Source of the DNA: Halobacteriovoraceae bacterium
Lineage (GTDB): Bacteria; Bdellovibrionota; Bacteriovoracia; Bacteriovoracales; Bacteriovoracaceae
DNA: 64,000 nt
Direction: 5' to 3'
NCBI GenBank assembly: GCA_020635135.1
Contig: JACKAJ010000015.1
Coordinates: 496,001 to 560,000, forward strand
Shown here piece after piece: positions 17,657 through 26,602 of the stretch. The position numbers and the translations under genes were made by a program. Numbering within the stretch: the first letter of the stretch is position 1; each line of letters begins with the position of its first letter. The notes under the pieces are model-generated. The model did not search any database and was not told where the DNA came from. It saw only the letters and a list, made by a program, of their open reading frames with translations.

Positions 17657-18844
17657 TTAATTATCCACGCCCATTACCTGACAAAAACTCTCTGCTTTAT
17701 TCAACATCTCTTGATATTCATCACCACATTCACTTAAGAGAGTTAGCCCACCTCCTGCGCCATAGCTTAAGTCATTTAGAGAGTTTTCTATCCAAGCAGT
17801 GCGAATATTGATGCTTGCGGTTTTTAAGCCCCTCCAAGACAAAAAGGTCGAGCCACAATAAACTCCCCTCTCACTTTGCTCTAATTGATCTATAAGAACC
17901 ATAACCCTCTTTTTAGGTGCTCCCGTGATACTCCCTCCGGGGAACAAAGCTTTCAATATCTGCAGTTCATTAATGCTACCTGAAAGTGCACATGCCATTC
18001 TGGAATAGAGATGCCACAAACCAGGAACTCTCAACAATTTTTTCTTAGAAATGACTCGAGAGAGGGGTTGCTCAATTCGAGAGAGATCGTTTCTCATCAA
18101 ATCACTTATCATATAAAGCTCTGCTTGGTTTTTCTGAGAATCAAAAAGTTTCCTTTGATCATTTGGATTAGCACTCTTAATGGTCCCTTTAATTGGCATC
18201 GTATGAATATCATAATAATTATCATGGGAATAAATTTGAAAAAGGCATTCTGGTGAATTGCTTAATATGAGTTTATCCCATTGAGGAATATGAGTATGGT
18301 GTGCATAAGCTCCTAAATCCTTTTTTTGAGAATAAAATTGTAACAAAATATCAGTACCATTTTTTATTTTGTAGTGAAATTTTTCAGTATAGTTCACTTG
18401 ATAACAATTCCCGGCCTTTAAATTTTCGTTTATTGATTGAAATTTTTTTTGATATTTTTTATAAGAGATTTTTTTCTCCAACTTTAGACCAAAAGTTTTT
18501 TGTGGTTTAGGAAAATCACAATTTACCCATGAAGAGTTTTCATAGTGAATTTCCAGGGCCAAGGGGATATCAGGCTGAGTGTTTTCTAAAATCCACTTTT
18601 TTCCAAGTTCGTAAAAGAGATGGTAGACAACTGGATTTGAGTCTTGATGCTTTATTTTTCTGAGAGAAAGAATCTTTTCAAATTCTTCAATTCCAGATTT
18701 CATTTTTTTGTTTTTTAAAAGATCAATTGAATGATCTCGATAATATACAACTGCTTTACTTGCAGAAGAACAAAGAAGGAGATTTTCTCTTTTTGAAAAA
18801 TAAAAACAAGAGTGAAGCTCACGATTGATCCAATTGAGCATCAT
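17657..18844 (-). CDS. pabB: Aminodeoxychorismate synthase component I (chorismate-binding enzyme)
   Basis: PabB makes 4-amino-4-deoxychorismate from chorismate and ammonia for folate synthesis, with a glutamine amidotransferase partner not seen here. The chorismate-binding core is clear: MPIKGT, SDLMRNDLSRI, FPGGSITGAPK, GVYCGS and a YGAGGGLTLLS end. At 395 residues it is a short form that lacks much of the usual N-terminal half. The start codon overlaps the dnaB stop (ATGA). Anthranilate or isochorismate synthase is less likely given PIKGT and FPGGSITGAPK. Confidence 0.85.
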   Translation of the reverse strand: MMLNWINRELHSCFYFSKRENLLLCSSASKAVVYYRDHSIDLLKNKKMKSGIEEFEKILSLRKIKHQDSNPVVYHLFYELGKKWILENTQPDIPLALEIHYENSSWVNCDFPKPQKTFGLKLEKKISYKKYQKKFQSINENLKAGNCYQVNYTEKFHYKIKNGTDILLQFYSQKKDLGAYAHHTHIPQWDKLILSNSPECLFQIYSHDNYYDIHTMPIKGTIKSANPNDQRKLFDSQKNQAELYMISDLMRNDLSRIEQPLSRVISKKKLLRVPGLWHLYSRMACALSGSINELQILKALFPGGSITGAPKKRVMVLIDQLEQSERGVYCGSTFLSWRGLKTASINIRTAWIENSLNDLSYGAGGGLTLLSECGDEYQEMLNKAESFCQVMGVDN

Positions 18845-20250
18845 GGACTGGGAGAAGGTGCTCCCGCATCAGATCTCTTAGAAGCTTGTGGAGTTGCTGT
18901 TTGAGTTCCGCCAGCATAATTTTGCGAGAGTGGAGCAAATTTGGTTTGCGATCCAATCCAAGCCAACTTCACAGTTCCTCGGCTACCTGCCCTGTTCTTC
19001 GCAATGATAACTTCAGCAATCCCTTTTTCTTTTGATTCAGGATTGTACATGTCATCGCGATAAATCATCAAAACAATATCGGCATCTTGCTCGATCGAAC
19101 CTGATTCTCTCAAATCGGAAATGAGAGGTCTCTTATCGGGACGCGATTCTACTGCACGGTTGAGCTGCGATAAGGCAATGATTGGACATTCCAATTCTTT
19201 GGCCAAGTTTTTCAAACCTCGAGAAATTTCAGAAATTTGTTGTTCCCGACTAATCACTTTATTGTGGGATTGCATGAGTTGGAGGTAGTCAATGACCACT
19301 AAGCCTAAACCTTGTTCTAATTTAATTTTACGGCACTGACTTTTGATATCGAGCAAATTCACATCAGCGGCATCATTAATATAAAGTGGTGCATGCGAAA
19401 GTTCTTGAACAGCGTGAGCAATGTTTCTCAAATCTGAATCTAAGAAGTTTTTCGTTCTCAGTCTTTCAGAATCAACACAGGCTTGGCTCGAGAGGATTCT
19501 CATACTCAATTCTGGAGCTAACATCTCTAGTGAAAAAACGGCCACTGGTAACCCAGTATGCTTCACTGAGTTCACGGCCACACTAATAGCAAGCGACGTC
19601 TTCCCTACCCCCGGTCTAGCCGCTAAGACAACTAATTGTCCGGGCTGGAGACCTAAGAGTGCTCGATCCAGATCCACAAAACCGGTGGGGAGCCCTGAAA
19701 TTTCCCCTTTTTTCCGGTTAACATTTTCTAGTTCTTTAAGATTGTGTTTGAGAAAAGTTTTAAGATCGCGCAGCCCCCCTGAACGGGTCTGGCTCGTTAA
19801 TTTAAAAAAGTTAGCTTCAACTTCTGATATAAAGTCAGCAACAGTTCCTGTAAACTTTGTTCCCGTTTCAATGACTCGAGAAGCTGTTCTAATAATTTCT
19901 CGAACAATCGATTTTTCTTTAACTATTTTAGCATAATGAGTGACGTGCACAGTAGAAGCTTGATCCTCGATGAGTTCGAGGATGTAACCTTGCCCACCTA
20001 CTTGCTCTAGCTTTCCAGAATCACGAAGTTTCGCACATACACTCACGTAATCAATGGCCACGTTTTCGTAGTAAAGATCTTTTATAGCCTTAAAAATGCT
20101 TTGGTATTTAGGATCATAGAAATCAGTTTCTTCTAATCCCGATTCACTGATGAGATCAAAGCAATGGGAATCAATCAAGAGACACCCCAAAAGCGACTTC
20201 TCCGTTAGAAGGTCGTGGGGCATCTCTTTGATTGAAACACTATGACTCAT
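18841..20250 (-). CDS. dnaB: Replicative DNA helicase DnaB
   Basis: The hexameric 5'-3' fork helicase. An N-terminal DnaG-interacting helical domain (to about residue 150) is followed by the RecA-like core, with Walker A ARPGVGKTS at 211-219, a Walker B around VVIDYLQLM, and LSQLNRAVESR and DLRESGSIEQDAD blocks. Its 469 residues are normal. The C-terminal tail is Ala/Ser/Thr/Pro-rich. No intein is present. It follows rplI by about 25 bases, the classical rpsF-rpsR-rplI-dnaB order. Confidence 0.97.
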   Translation of the reverse strand: MSHSVSIKEMPHDLLTEKSLLGCLLIDSHCFDLISESGLEETDFYDPKYQSIFKAIKDLYYENVAIDYVSVCAKLRDSGKLEQVGGQGYILELIEDQASTVHVTHYAKIVKEKSIVREIIRTASRVIETGTKFTGTVADFISEVEANFFKLTSQTRSGGLRDLKTFLKHNLKELENVNRKKGEISGLPTGFVDLDRALLGLQPGQLVVLAARPGVGKTSLAISVAVNSVKHTGLPVAVFSLEMLAPELSMRILSSQACVDSERLRTKNFLDSDLRNIAHAVQELSHAPLYINDAADVNLLDIKSQCRKIKLEQGLGLVVIDYLQLMQSHNKVISREQQISEISRGLKNLAKELECPIIALSQLNRAVESRPDKRPLISDLRESGSIEQDADIVLMIYRDDMYNPESKEKGIAEVIIAKNRAGSRGTVKLAWIGSQTKFAPLSQNYAGGTQTATPQASKRSDAGAPSPSP

Positions 20251-20275
20251 TTTAAAATCTCTTTTTTAGAGGAAT

Positions 20276-20833
20276 CTATTCTTCAGTTGTTTCTTCGTTA
20301 CTTACTTCAACATCTTCCTCTGAATTTTTCTCTTCTTTTTTAGATGCTTTTTTCGATTTCAACTTTTTTTCTTCTTCAGCAACTTGTTTTGCATCCATTT
20401 CGACATTCACTTTAAAAGTCGCAACCACGTCATCAAAAAGCTTAGCTTGAATTTCGAATTGTCCTAATTGTTTAATTGGTCTTTCGATAACAATCAATCG
20501 CTTTTCAACATCAACATCTTGTTTGCTTAATTCAGCAGAAACTTCAGTAGTGGTTACTGTACCAAAAAGTTTTCCACTTCCCCCGACTTTTTTTCTAACA
20601 GTCACTGTCACACCTTCAAGTTTTTTCTTGAGGTCTTCAGCACGGTTTTTTTCATCTGCGATTTTTCGTCCTAAAGCTCTTTTTTTGTCTTCTAAAGCTT
20701 TTGTATTGGAATCATCCGCTAGAGTTGCTAAATTTCTTGGGAACAAAAAGTTTCTTGCATATCCAGCTGAAACATTGTGGATCTCTCCGACATTCCCAAG
20801 ATCTTTTACTGTTTCGTTTAAAATAACTTTCAT
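20276..20833 (-). CDS. rplI: Ribosomal protein bL9 with charged C-terminal tail
   Basis: The signature GYARNFLFPRNLA lies near residue 24, preceded by MKVILNETVKDLGNVGEI, and the long connecting helix and C-domain (GKLFGTVTT) are intact. The canonical protein ends near residue 148. The remaining 37 residues are a lysine- then glutamate-rich tail of unknown role. AAGGAG precedes ATG by seven bases. Part of the ribosomal/replication operon. Confidence 0.96.
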   Translation of the reverse strand: MKVILNETVKDLGNVGEIHNVSAGYARNFLFPRNLATLADDSNTKALEDKKRALGRKIADEKNRAEDLKKKLEGVTVTVRKKVGGSGKLFGTVTTTEVSAELSKQDVDVEKRLIVIERPIKQLGQFEIQAKLFDDVVATFKVNVEMDAKQVAEEEKKLKSKKASKKEEKNSEEDVEVSNEETTEE

Positions 20834-20850
20834 AAAAATCTCCTTCGTCT

Positions 20851-21852
20851 TTATTTATTTTTTTTATTCTTTTTTATAATCAAGGCTCTAAAATCAAACC
20901 AATTATCAAATAGCCCAAGAAGAGCAACAAACTTACTGGCCATCAAGACCAATAAAATGATGATAAAAGATCGAAAGAACCCATAAATCCTATAGGCGTT
21001 AAAGAAAGTAATAACCACGCCGAATCCTTGAAAGAAATAGAAAATTCCCAGCACACGCAGAAAACCCATTCCAATAATGGGATACCACTTCTGATCAAAC
21101 CAACTGGCTTGCACATAGTCCGCTCCCAAAACAAGAAGTAAACTTGCAATAAGAACCCAAATGAAAGCATCAGGAACTTTAAAATTGAGTAGGTTCAATT
21201 CAGAATATTTAAGAACTGTTGGAGATGCATAAAAATGATACGTCCTCAAAATGAGATAAACATTCACCCAAAGGACAAAGAAAACGGCCATAATAATATA
21301 AACCGGTGCTTCCACCATTATTTTCTCTGCTAATTCTTCTGGTTCATTGAACATGCTCACAATTTCGAGAGCTTCAGTGTCGGCGTTGCCGATAAATTTT
21401 TCTTTTTCTTTATCAAATTCAACTTTTGTTTGTTGGACCATTTGCAAGATTTGCTCATGAGGAGAAAATCCTCTTTGCATTTCAGAAACTAACAATCCTG
21501 CTCCAAGAGCAATGAGAAGAAAACCATTGACCACGATTGATCTCATTGGTGGAATTTTTCTCAAAAAAGATTCTGAAATTAAAAATGCAAACAATAAACC
21601 TATGGCATAACCAATATAGAGGTCAGATCGACTAAATATAAAATTAGGAAAATTCACTGACAGTATAAAAGTTAGCGCAAAACAAACAAGAGCGGTAAGA
21701 TACCCTTTAACTCTTCCGTAAATAAGAACGGCGACAATGAGAGGAAAGGGAACAAAAATGACGGTATAACTCAAAAGAATTGAAATCAATCCTAAGAAAA
21801 ACAATCGTGAAAGACTTTGTGTATTGTCTAGTCTATCCATTATTGTGTTCAT
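20851..21852 (-). CDS. DUF2232/YybS-like multipass membrane protein
   Basis: This 333-residue protein has about eight hydrophobic segments and a soluble stretch (around residues 115-165) rich in Lys and Glu. Its position between the S6/S18 gene and rplI is where YybS-type DUF2232 proteins sit in many bacteria. The N-terminal half (LILISILLSYTV, then an S-component-like run of helices) fits that family, whose function is unknown. AAGGAT stands ten bases upstream of ATG; a later ATG (MDRLDN) is possible. Confidence 0.7.
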   Translation of the reverse strand: MNTIMDRLDNTQSLSRLFFLGLISILLSYTVIFVPFPLIVAVLIYGRVKGYLTALVCFALTFILSVNFPNFIFSRSDLYIGYAIGLLFAFLISESFLRKIPPMRSIVVNGFLLIALGAGLLVSEMQRGFSPHEQILQMVQQTKVEFDKEKEKFIGNADTEALEIVSMFNEPEELAEKIMVEAPVYIIMAVFFVLWVNVYLILRTYHFYASPTVLKYSELNLLNFKVPDAFIWVLIASLLLVLGADYVQASWFDQKWYPIIGMGFLRVLGIFYFFQGFGVVITFFNAYRIYGFFRSFIIILLVLMASKFVALLGLFDNWFDFRALIIKKNKKNK

Positions 21853-21896
21853 CTTTGTTAATATCCTTCTTCATAACGCCTTTTCTCTGCACACGC

Positions 21897-22502
21897 TTAA
21901 GCGCGGTAAGAAACATCCCCAGTTACGTAGCTGATAAATCCCATCATTCTTCCACGCTTAATAGCAGTGGTTGCCATTCTTTGATAGCGAGGGCGAAGAC
22001 CTGTCACGCGCCCTGGAGAGATTTTTCCAAATTCGTTAACAAGCCAGCTGTAAGTTCTAGGATTTTTCCAATCTGGTTGAGTTTTTGTTGCAGAAAACCA
22101 ACACGATCTTCTTTTAGAAAGGATTTTTCTTTCCTTTTCAAGCTTTATGCGATTTTCATCAGCATTTTCGTGATTAGGATTCTGATAAGACTTTTTGATT
22201 TCATCTTCATGTTTATCAGTTCCAAGTTTCACAACCAACCATTTCAAAACGTTCTCATTGATTTTGAGACGTCTTTCTATTTCGTTGTTGATGTGTCCAT
22301 CAGACTTAAACATCACGTAAAAGTACTGTCCTTTAGACTCACCTTTGGCTGTTGGTTGAGCAAAATTCATGACTCCCCAAGAATCATTGATGAGAACTTC
22401 ACCTTTTGATTCTTCAATGGAACTTGTCACAAGTTCTCTCACCTTCTTGGCGTCTTCTTCTGTAATAGTGGGCTTCAATACGAAAGCAGTTTCGTAAATC
22501 AT
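21897..22502 (-). CDS. rpsF-rpsR: Fused ribosomal proteins bS6-bS18
   Basis: One uninterrupted 201-codon frame carries both proteins. Residues 1-100 are bS6 (MIYETAFVLKPTITEED, GQYFYVMFKSDGHINNEIERRLKINENVLKW in blocks). A charged linker covers about 101-130. Residues 131-193 are bS18 (RRSCWFSATK, FGKISPGRVTGLRPRYQR, AIKRGRMMGFISY). The two normally form a heterodimer on the 30S platform from separate adjacent genes, so a covalent fusion is structurally reasonable. There is no other rpsR between here and the DUF2232 gene. The bS18 half keeps only one of the N-terminal cysteines seen in zinc-type S18. Confidence 0.9.
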   Translation of the reverse strand: MIYETAFVLKPTITEEDAKKVRELVTSSIEESKGEVLINDSWGVMNFAQPTAKGESKGQYFYVMFKSDGHINNEIERRLKINENVLKWLVVKLGTDKHEDEIKKSYQNPNHENADENRIKLEKERKILSKRRSCWFSATKTQPDWKNPRTYSWLVNEFGKISPGRVTGLRPRYQRMATTAIKRGRMMGFISYVTGDVSYRA

Positions 22503-22574
22503 AGATAAACTCCCGGGTAAATGCCCCTAGACCTTTTATTTTGCTAGGAACGAGTTAATAAGAATGTCTTAGGG

Positions 22575-22603
22575 AAATTAGGATGATCTGCGCCATTTGT
22601 CAA
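22575..22603 (-). promoter_or_regulatory. Sigma70 promoter of the ribosomal/replication operon
   Basis: On the minus strand TTGACA (22598-22603), a 17-base spacer and TAATTT (22575-22580) lie about 70 bases before the bS6-bS18 start. The leader ends in GGGAGT before ATG and has a short GC hairpin (GGGCATTTACCC), which could be an autoregulatory site, but I cannot assign it to the known S6:S18 leader motif. Confidence 0.65.
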
Positions 22604-22717
22604 AGAACTTACGGCTCGCCAGAACGAATTGCGCGTCGCGACTACATTTACTCTACAAAAACCCTCTAGAATAGATTCTCTCTATAAAATTATTTAAAAA
22701 GATTTCGGAGTTTTACA

Positions 22718-24169
22718 ATGCTAAAATCACTCTTATTGTTTTTGCTTATCCATTCGAGCGCTTTTGCCCAAAGTACGGTGACTGATCCCGCCTCGGTCAT
22801 TGCCCAGATAAAAAACCTTAATAACTGTCAGTATAACGACCTTAAGCAAAGACAATATTACCTCTGCACCTACCGCGTGACCAAGAGAACCTCCGAAGAA
22901 ATTCGCGATATTTTTGTCAACTCCATGTTTCAAAATGAATTCCGCAATCCCTATGCTAACGATATCACTTTTACTTCTGGAGATGGGGAACTTCTCATTT
23001 TCACAATCGAAGATGAAAAGCTCTTATTGGCCATCGACAGCCAAATTCCAGTCATCGATATTAAACCAGATTTCAAACCTCTCCCTACCATTAAATTTAA
23101 ATTAGATCTCTTAAGTATAGACGAAGAAGTCGTTCAAGGATTTGATATTAGCCTCAACTCTTTTATAAAATCCATGACTCGTAGCTTTGATAAATCGGCT
23201 ATAGACCAAGGAAATGGCCTTAATGTTAGTCTATCCAATGGTTTTGAGAGTTTTTCTGCTTTCATCGGTGCCGAGAGATCAAAGCAAACTATTCATATCG
23301 TTGAGGGTGGAGAGATTTACGAATCTGAACGTAGCTATCTCAATCAAAGTAAACTTAAAGTTCAGTACATCTGGCCCGATGGTGCCATCAATCCCGAAGA
23401 ATTTGAAACCGGATTTGATATTGATGGAAGCTTTAAAATCGAAGAAGACTCTAAGACCATAGAATTTGATTGGCTCAATGTTAAGTGGTTGCAAGTCGAT
23501 CCCAAAGTTGCAGAGCGCTCAATAGACACTCCTAATATTCTTAAGACCAATCCCAACAACTTTGTCATGAAGTTGGGGGTTCCTCGGGTCATTGGAACTT
23601 TTTATTACAATGAATCGATGAAAAAAAATAAGACTCGCGTTCTTGGTATTTCAAAGAAAAGTAAGAACAAAGTACAAAAATGGGTCATCATGCTTACAGC
23701 AGTCGGCTATCACGATGAACAAGAAGACCTTGCTAACGTCAATAAGCTCTACACTTTTGAAGAAGTTGAAAACAATTTCGATATAGAGACCATCGCAGGA
23801 ATGCCGTCTTGTGAAGATTTCGAGAAAAATATTTACTTCACGGTGACTCGAGACTTCTTTGGAATTGCACAAATTCAAATGGGACTCAAAGCAGATTCAC
23901 TTTACCCCATACTTTCTAAAGAATCACAAAATGTAAGTGTCGGAGTCAAAGTCAAAGGAAGTGGGAAGCGCTCACACCTTCTTATTAACCTCTTGATGGA
24001 GCCTAGGGAAATCACCACTATTAACCCTTCACTACTTAAAAACTCCGCTGCTGTTGAGATGAATGTGAAAATAAAAACCAACTCACCTGGTTTGAAATGT
24101 AAAATCAGTAAAAAGATTCGATATACTCTCCAATCGAGAAAGACTAATGCTATTGAGATTTTAAAGTGA
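22718..24169 (+). CDS. Secreted protein of unknown function, first of three overlapping genes
   Basis: The 483-residue product starts with a good signal peptide (MLKSLLLFLLIHSSAFAQ). The mature protein is beta-rich with no membrane helices. A stretch near residues 125-145 (FKLDLLSIDEEVVQGFDISL) and one near 285-335 (VMKLGVPRVIGTFYYN... VQKWVIMLTAVGY) faintly resemble the beta-strand and hairpin pattern of secretin domains, but the identity is weak. Cysteines are few and paired. The gene is coupled to the next by a GTGA overlap, so the three products probably act together in the periplasm or outer membrane. Confidence 0.6.
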   Translation: MLKSLLLFLLIHSSAFAQSTVTDPASVIAQIKNLNNCQYNDLKQRQYYLCTYRVTKRTSEEIRDIFVNSMFQNEFRNPYANDITFTSGDGELLIFTIEDEKLLLAIDSQIPVIDIKPDFKPLPTIKFKLDLLSIDEEVVQGFDISLNSFIKSMTRSFDKSAIDQGNGLNVSLSNGFESFSAFIGAERSKQTIHIVEGGEIYESERSYLNQSKLKVQYIWPDGAINPEEFETGFDIDGSFKIEEDSKTIEFDWLNVKWLQVDPKVAERSIDTPNILKTNPNNFVMKLGVPRVIGTFYYNESMKKNKTRVLGISKKSKNKVQKWVIMLTAVGYHDEQEDLANVNKLYTFEEVENNFDIETIAGMPSCEDFEKNIYFTVTRDFFGIAQIQMGLKADSLYPILSKESQNVSVGVKVKGSGKRSHLLINLLMEPREITTINPSLLKNSAAVEMNVKIKTNSPGLKCKISKKIRYTLQSRKTNAIEILK

Positions 24170-25146
24170 AGCTTTTAAGTTTTTTCATTATCTTTTTTTC
24201 TCAATCACTACTGGCAGTGGAACTTCCTGGCCAAGTCCCGCATCCTGGGAGTTCTTTATTCCAGCAAATCCGTGCTCCTTTCGTTACAAAACTGAGTGAC
24301 ATCAGTACCAACTATATCGCTCGCAGTTTTAGTAACAAAATAGAATACTCCACCTACAAAAAATTTCAGTGCCAAGATCAACCCGATATGCTCGCACCTG
24401 GAACCGCGGTCTTTGTTATCAAGTTTCAGCTCAACGATCAAATCCTAAAAATTGATTACTTCGATTGCACTAAGACGCTGATCCTCACTGAAGTCTTCCA
24501 GACAGACTTTTCAAAAAGTGTGAATATTTATGACTATCTTTTTGGGAAAATTAATTACGAGCAGTTTATTGGCAACTACAAAGTCGTTCTATACGGAAAA
24601 GATATTCTTTTCAAGTACAACGTCTCCACTCACGGCCCTGATGAAATTCAATATCGCCTCTACTTTAATGAAGATCTCTTTTTTCAAGCTTATTATAAAA
24701 AAGAAACCAATGAACAATTTCTTAAGTATACTTTTTGGCCGATCCATTTTTTTATGAACCTTCATGGACACACCATCCGATACGACGCCCACCAAGAGCT
24801 CAACTCCCTGAACTATTACAGCAATGAAGCTCTCTTCCCTATTTTTAAAGAAAACAGCCAAGTGACCTCTGAATTTCGCTTCGTCAAGGTTTATTCGGAA
24901 AATATTCAGCGTCTGACCGGTTTTAGTAATGCCTTCTACAAAGAATTCAGCGATCAAATATTACCCTTTACGGAAGTTTTGCAATCCACAGGTGCTAACA
25001 CGCGTTTACTCGACGAGATTAAACTTTATAGAAGAAAACTCCAAACGGGTTCTCCCGCTGATATTAACTTTGTCTACACTCAACTAAGCGAACTGATCAA
25101 TGCTATTGAAAATAGTGAAATTATTATTGATGATCGCCGCAATTAA
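24166..25146 (+). CDS. Secreted protein of unknown function, second of three overlapping genes
   Basis: GTG overlaps the preceding stop (GTGA). The 326-residue product has a signal peptide (MKLLSFFIIFFSQSLLA) and an aromatic, beta-rich mature part; one short Cys pair (C49 and about C80) may form a disulfide. The last 60 residues are helical. Nothing identifies a family. Its 3' end overlaps the next gene by 47 bases, a strong sign of co-evolution as one unit. Confidence 0.58.
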   Translation: MKLLSFFIIFFSQSLLAVELPGQVPHPGSSLFQQIRAPFVTKLSDISTNYIARSFSNKIEYSTYKKFQCQDQPDMLAPGTAVFVIKFQLNDQILKIDYFDCTKTLILTEVFQTDFSKSVNIYDYLFGKINYEQFIGNYKVVLYGKDILFKYNVSTHGPDEIQYRLYFNEDLFFQAYYKKETNEQFLKYTFWPIHFFMNLHGHTIRYDAHQELNSLNYYSNEALFPIFKENSQVTSEFRFVKVYSENIQRLTGFSNAFYKEFSDQILPFTEVLQSTGANTRLLDEIKLYRRKLQTGSPADINFVYTQLSELINAIENSEIIIDDRRN

Positions 25147-25903
25147 CTGCGCTTTAGCTCAGAGGTGGTCTAGCAACACTCCTCACTATGACACCCAATT
25201 TGAAAATAGTGTGCGTTCATTGAGTTATCTTTTTCAAGAATACCAACCCAAATTTATTATTTATTGGGAAGACGATTTTAAAAGTTATTATACTCGAGAT
25301 ACAAATCGTTCACTGGCTCACACCCTTTCCGTCGGATCCAATGGCCAAGAACTGGAATGGCTTTATCTCAAAATGGGAGCCCACCCCATCCTTGATCTCA
25401 CTATCATTCATCGCGGTTCCCAGAAAACACTCCACACACAAGACGAATTAGAAAGTCTCCAGTTTCATACTCCGAGTGAAGATGAGTCCATGACTTATTA
25501 TTTCAAAAATCGAAATGCGATGATAGAAATTGAAAACACATCGACTTACAAAATCATGCGGATCCTTAAACGAAATGCAAGTCAGCAAAAGGAATCCAGC
25601 TTTTATGAACTCAACGAAAACAATCACTCACTTTTAAAAGTGACTGGTTATAATTGCCCGACGGGAGTTTCCGAACCCTGTGGGGAGCAAAAAATTACGA
25701 TAACGGCGACCAGCACGCTTGTCTCAGAGGATTTGCAACTTTGGGATCGCCGCTATACTGAATTTAGCCGCTCCTATGGCTCCCGCGAGATCACTGAAGG
25801 GGATTTTCTGTCACAGTATCAAAAAATTTTTTCTGCTCAGATGGAAGACGTTTGGGGAGATGCTGGATTTTATTTTAGTCTGCGATTTCAGGATGCACCC
25901 TAG
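25100..25903 (+). CDS. Secreted protein of unknown function, third of three overlapping genes
   Basis: The ATG at 25100 gives a well-formed signal peptide (MLLKIVKLLLMIAAINCALAQ) encoded inside the end of the previous gene. The 267-residue protein is beta-rich, with one cysteine pair (NCPTGVSEPCGEQ) likely to form a small loop. It ends in DAP with a TAG stop that is also the first three bases of hairpin repeat 2, so the natural C-terminus may have been altered by the repeat. Function unknown. Confidence 0.58.
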   Translation: MLLKIVKLLLMIAAINCALAQRWSSNTPHYDTQFENSVRSLSYLFQEYQPKFIIYWEDDFKSYYTRDTNRSLAHTLSVGSNGQELEWLYLKMGAHPILDLTIIHRGSQKTLHTQDELESLQFHTPSEDESMTYYFKNRNAMIEIENTSTYKIMRILKRNASQQKESSFYELNENNHSLLKVTGYNCPTGVSEPCGEQKITITATSTLVSEDLQLWDRRYTEFSRSYGSREITEGDFLSQYQKIFSAQMEDVWGDAGFYFSLRFQDAP

Positions 25904-25971
25904 GGTGCCAGTAGACTTTTTGCTGACATTGCGTTTACTGCACAGAGAGGCAAAAAGTCTACTGGCACCTA
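25901..25971. repeat. REP-like hairpin element 2
   Basis: The left arm at 25901-25923 (TAGGGTGCCAGTAGACTTTTTGC) pairs with the right arm at 25950-25971 apart from one extra G. The loop contains TGCGTTTACTGCA, matching the loop of element 1 on the opposite strand. The outer TAGGTGCCAG end is shared with element 1, while the inner stem differs but still pairs, so pairing itself is conserved. Its first TAG is the stop codon of the upstream gene. Confidence 0.8.
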
Positions 25972-26037
25972 ATAATCAATATGCATAACCTATGAATGAT
26001 GATAGCCTTTGCGCAATAAATAAATTGGAGTCGTATT

Positions 26038-26544
26038 ATGAAAATAACTTTTGCAGGACTAATGATTTTTTTGTCTACAACAATATTTGCTCAGCGTAGA
26101 CCTGTTGATTTTAACCCAATTCAGAAATCTAAACTCCTTACAATTTTACTTAATCATGCTCATTCAAAAATTCAAGAAGATCCTGATTGGCAAATTGCTA
26201 CAGATATATTTTCTGCTCGCAACCCAAAAATGGTAAAAGTAAAAGATGTCTTAGACATTCAAAACCCATCTAAAGAGAAACTCTTTGCATACTCAAAATC
26301 AAATCTAGTTGCATTATATTGTTATGAACGTGATTCATCATATGATAAAGCAATACATTATAGTTGTGAGCTTGATGTAGATCTTGTCATAAGTATTTCT
26401 GATGAAATGGAACCAATAGGAGAAATTGAAAAAGATGTAATCTGGAAATTTCAATTTCAATTCTTTCCAGAATCCTTAGATTTGGACAGTATGATAATAA
26501 AACGATCTAATATAGGGCTTTTGAGTAGCCCTTTTGCCCTTTAA
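26038..26544 (+). CDS. Small secreted protein between two hairpin repeats, function unknown
   Basis: The 168-residue product has a signal peptide (MKITFAGLMIFLSTTIFAQ). The mature part has two cysteines (LYCYERD and HYSCELD) that probably pair, and is otherwise unrecognised. GGAG stands about nine bases upstream of ATG. The gene looks more AT-rich than its neighbours and is framed by repeat elements 2 and 3, which suggests a mobile or recently gained segment. This is inference from context. Confidence 0.55.
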   Translation: MKITFAGLMIFLSTTIFAQRRPVDFNPIQKSKLLTILLNHAHSKIQEDPDWQIATDIFSARNPKMVKVKDVLDIQNPSKEKLFAYSKSNLVALYCYERDSSYDKAIHYSCELDVDLVISISDEMEPIGEIEKDVIWKFQFQFFPESLDLDSMIIKRSNIGLLSSPFAL

Positions 26545-26580
26545 TACAGTCAATTACGATAACGCAAATCTTAACCATTT

Positions 26581-26602
26581 GGGTGCTGGCACCTAATACC
26601 TA
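26581..26602. repeat. Collapsed REP-like element 3
   Basis: GGGTGCTGGCACCTAAT joins the outer ends seen in elements 1 and 2 with the inner stem and loop missing. A second partial end follows (ACCTAATA). On the minus strand this reads TAGGTATTAGGTGCCAGC, and its first TAG (26600-26602) is the stop codon of the RNase G gene. Confidence 0.6.

Noticed and set aside
25897..25971. Repeat read as an insertion sequence end
   Set aside because: No transposase or target duplication; structure fits a short non-coding hairpin element.
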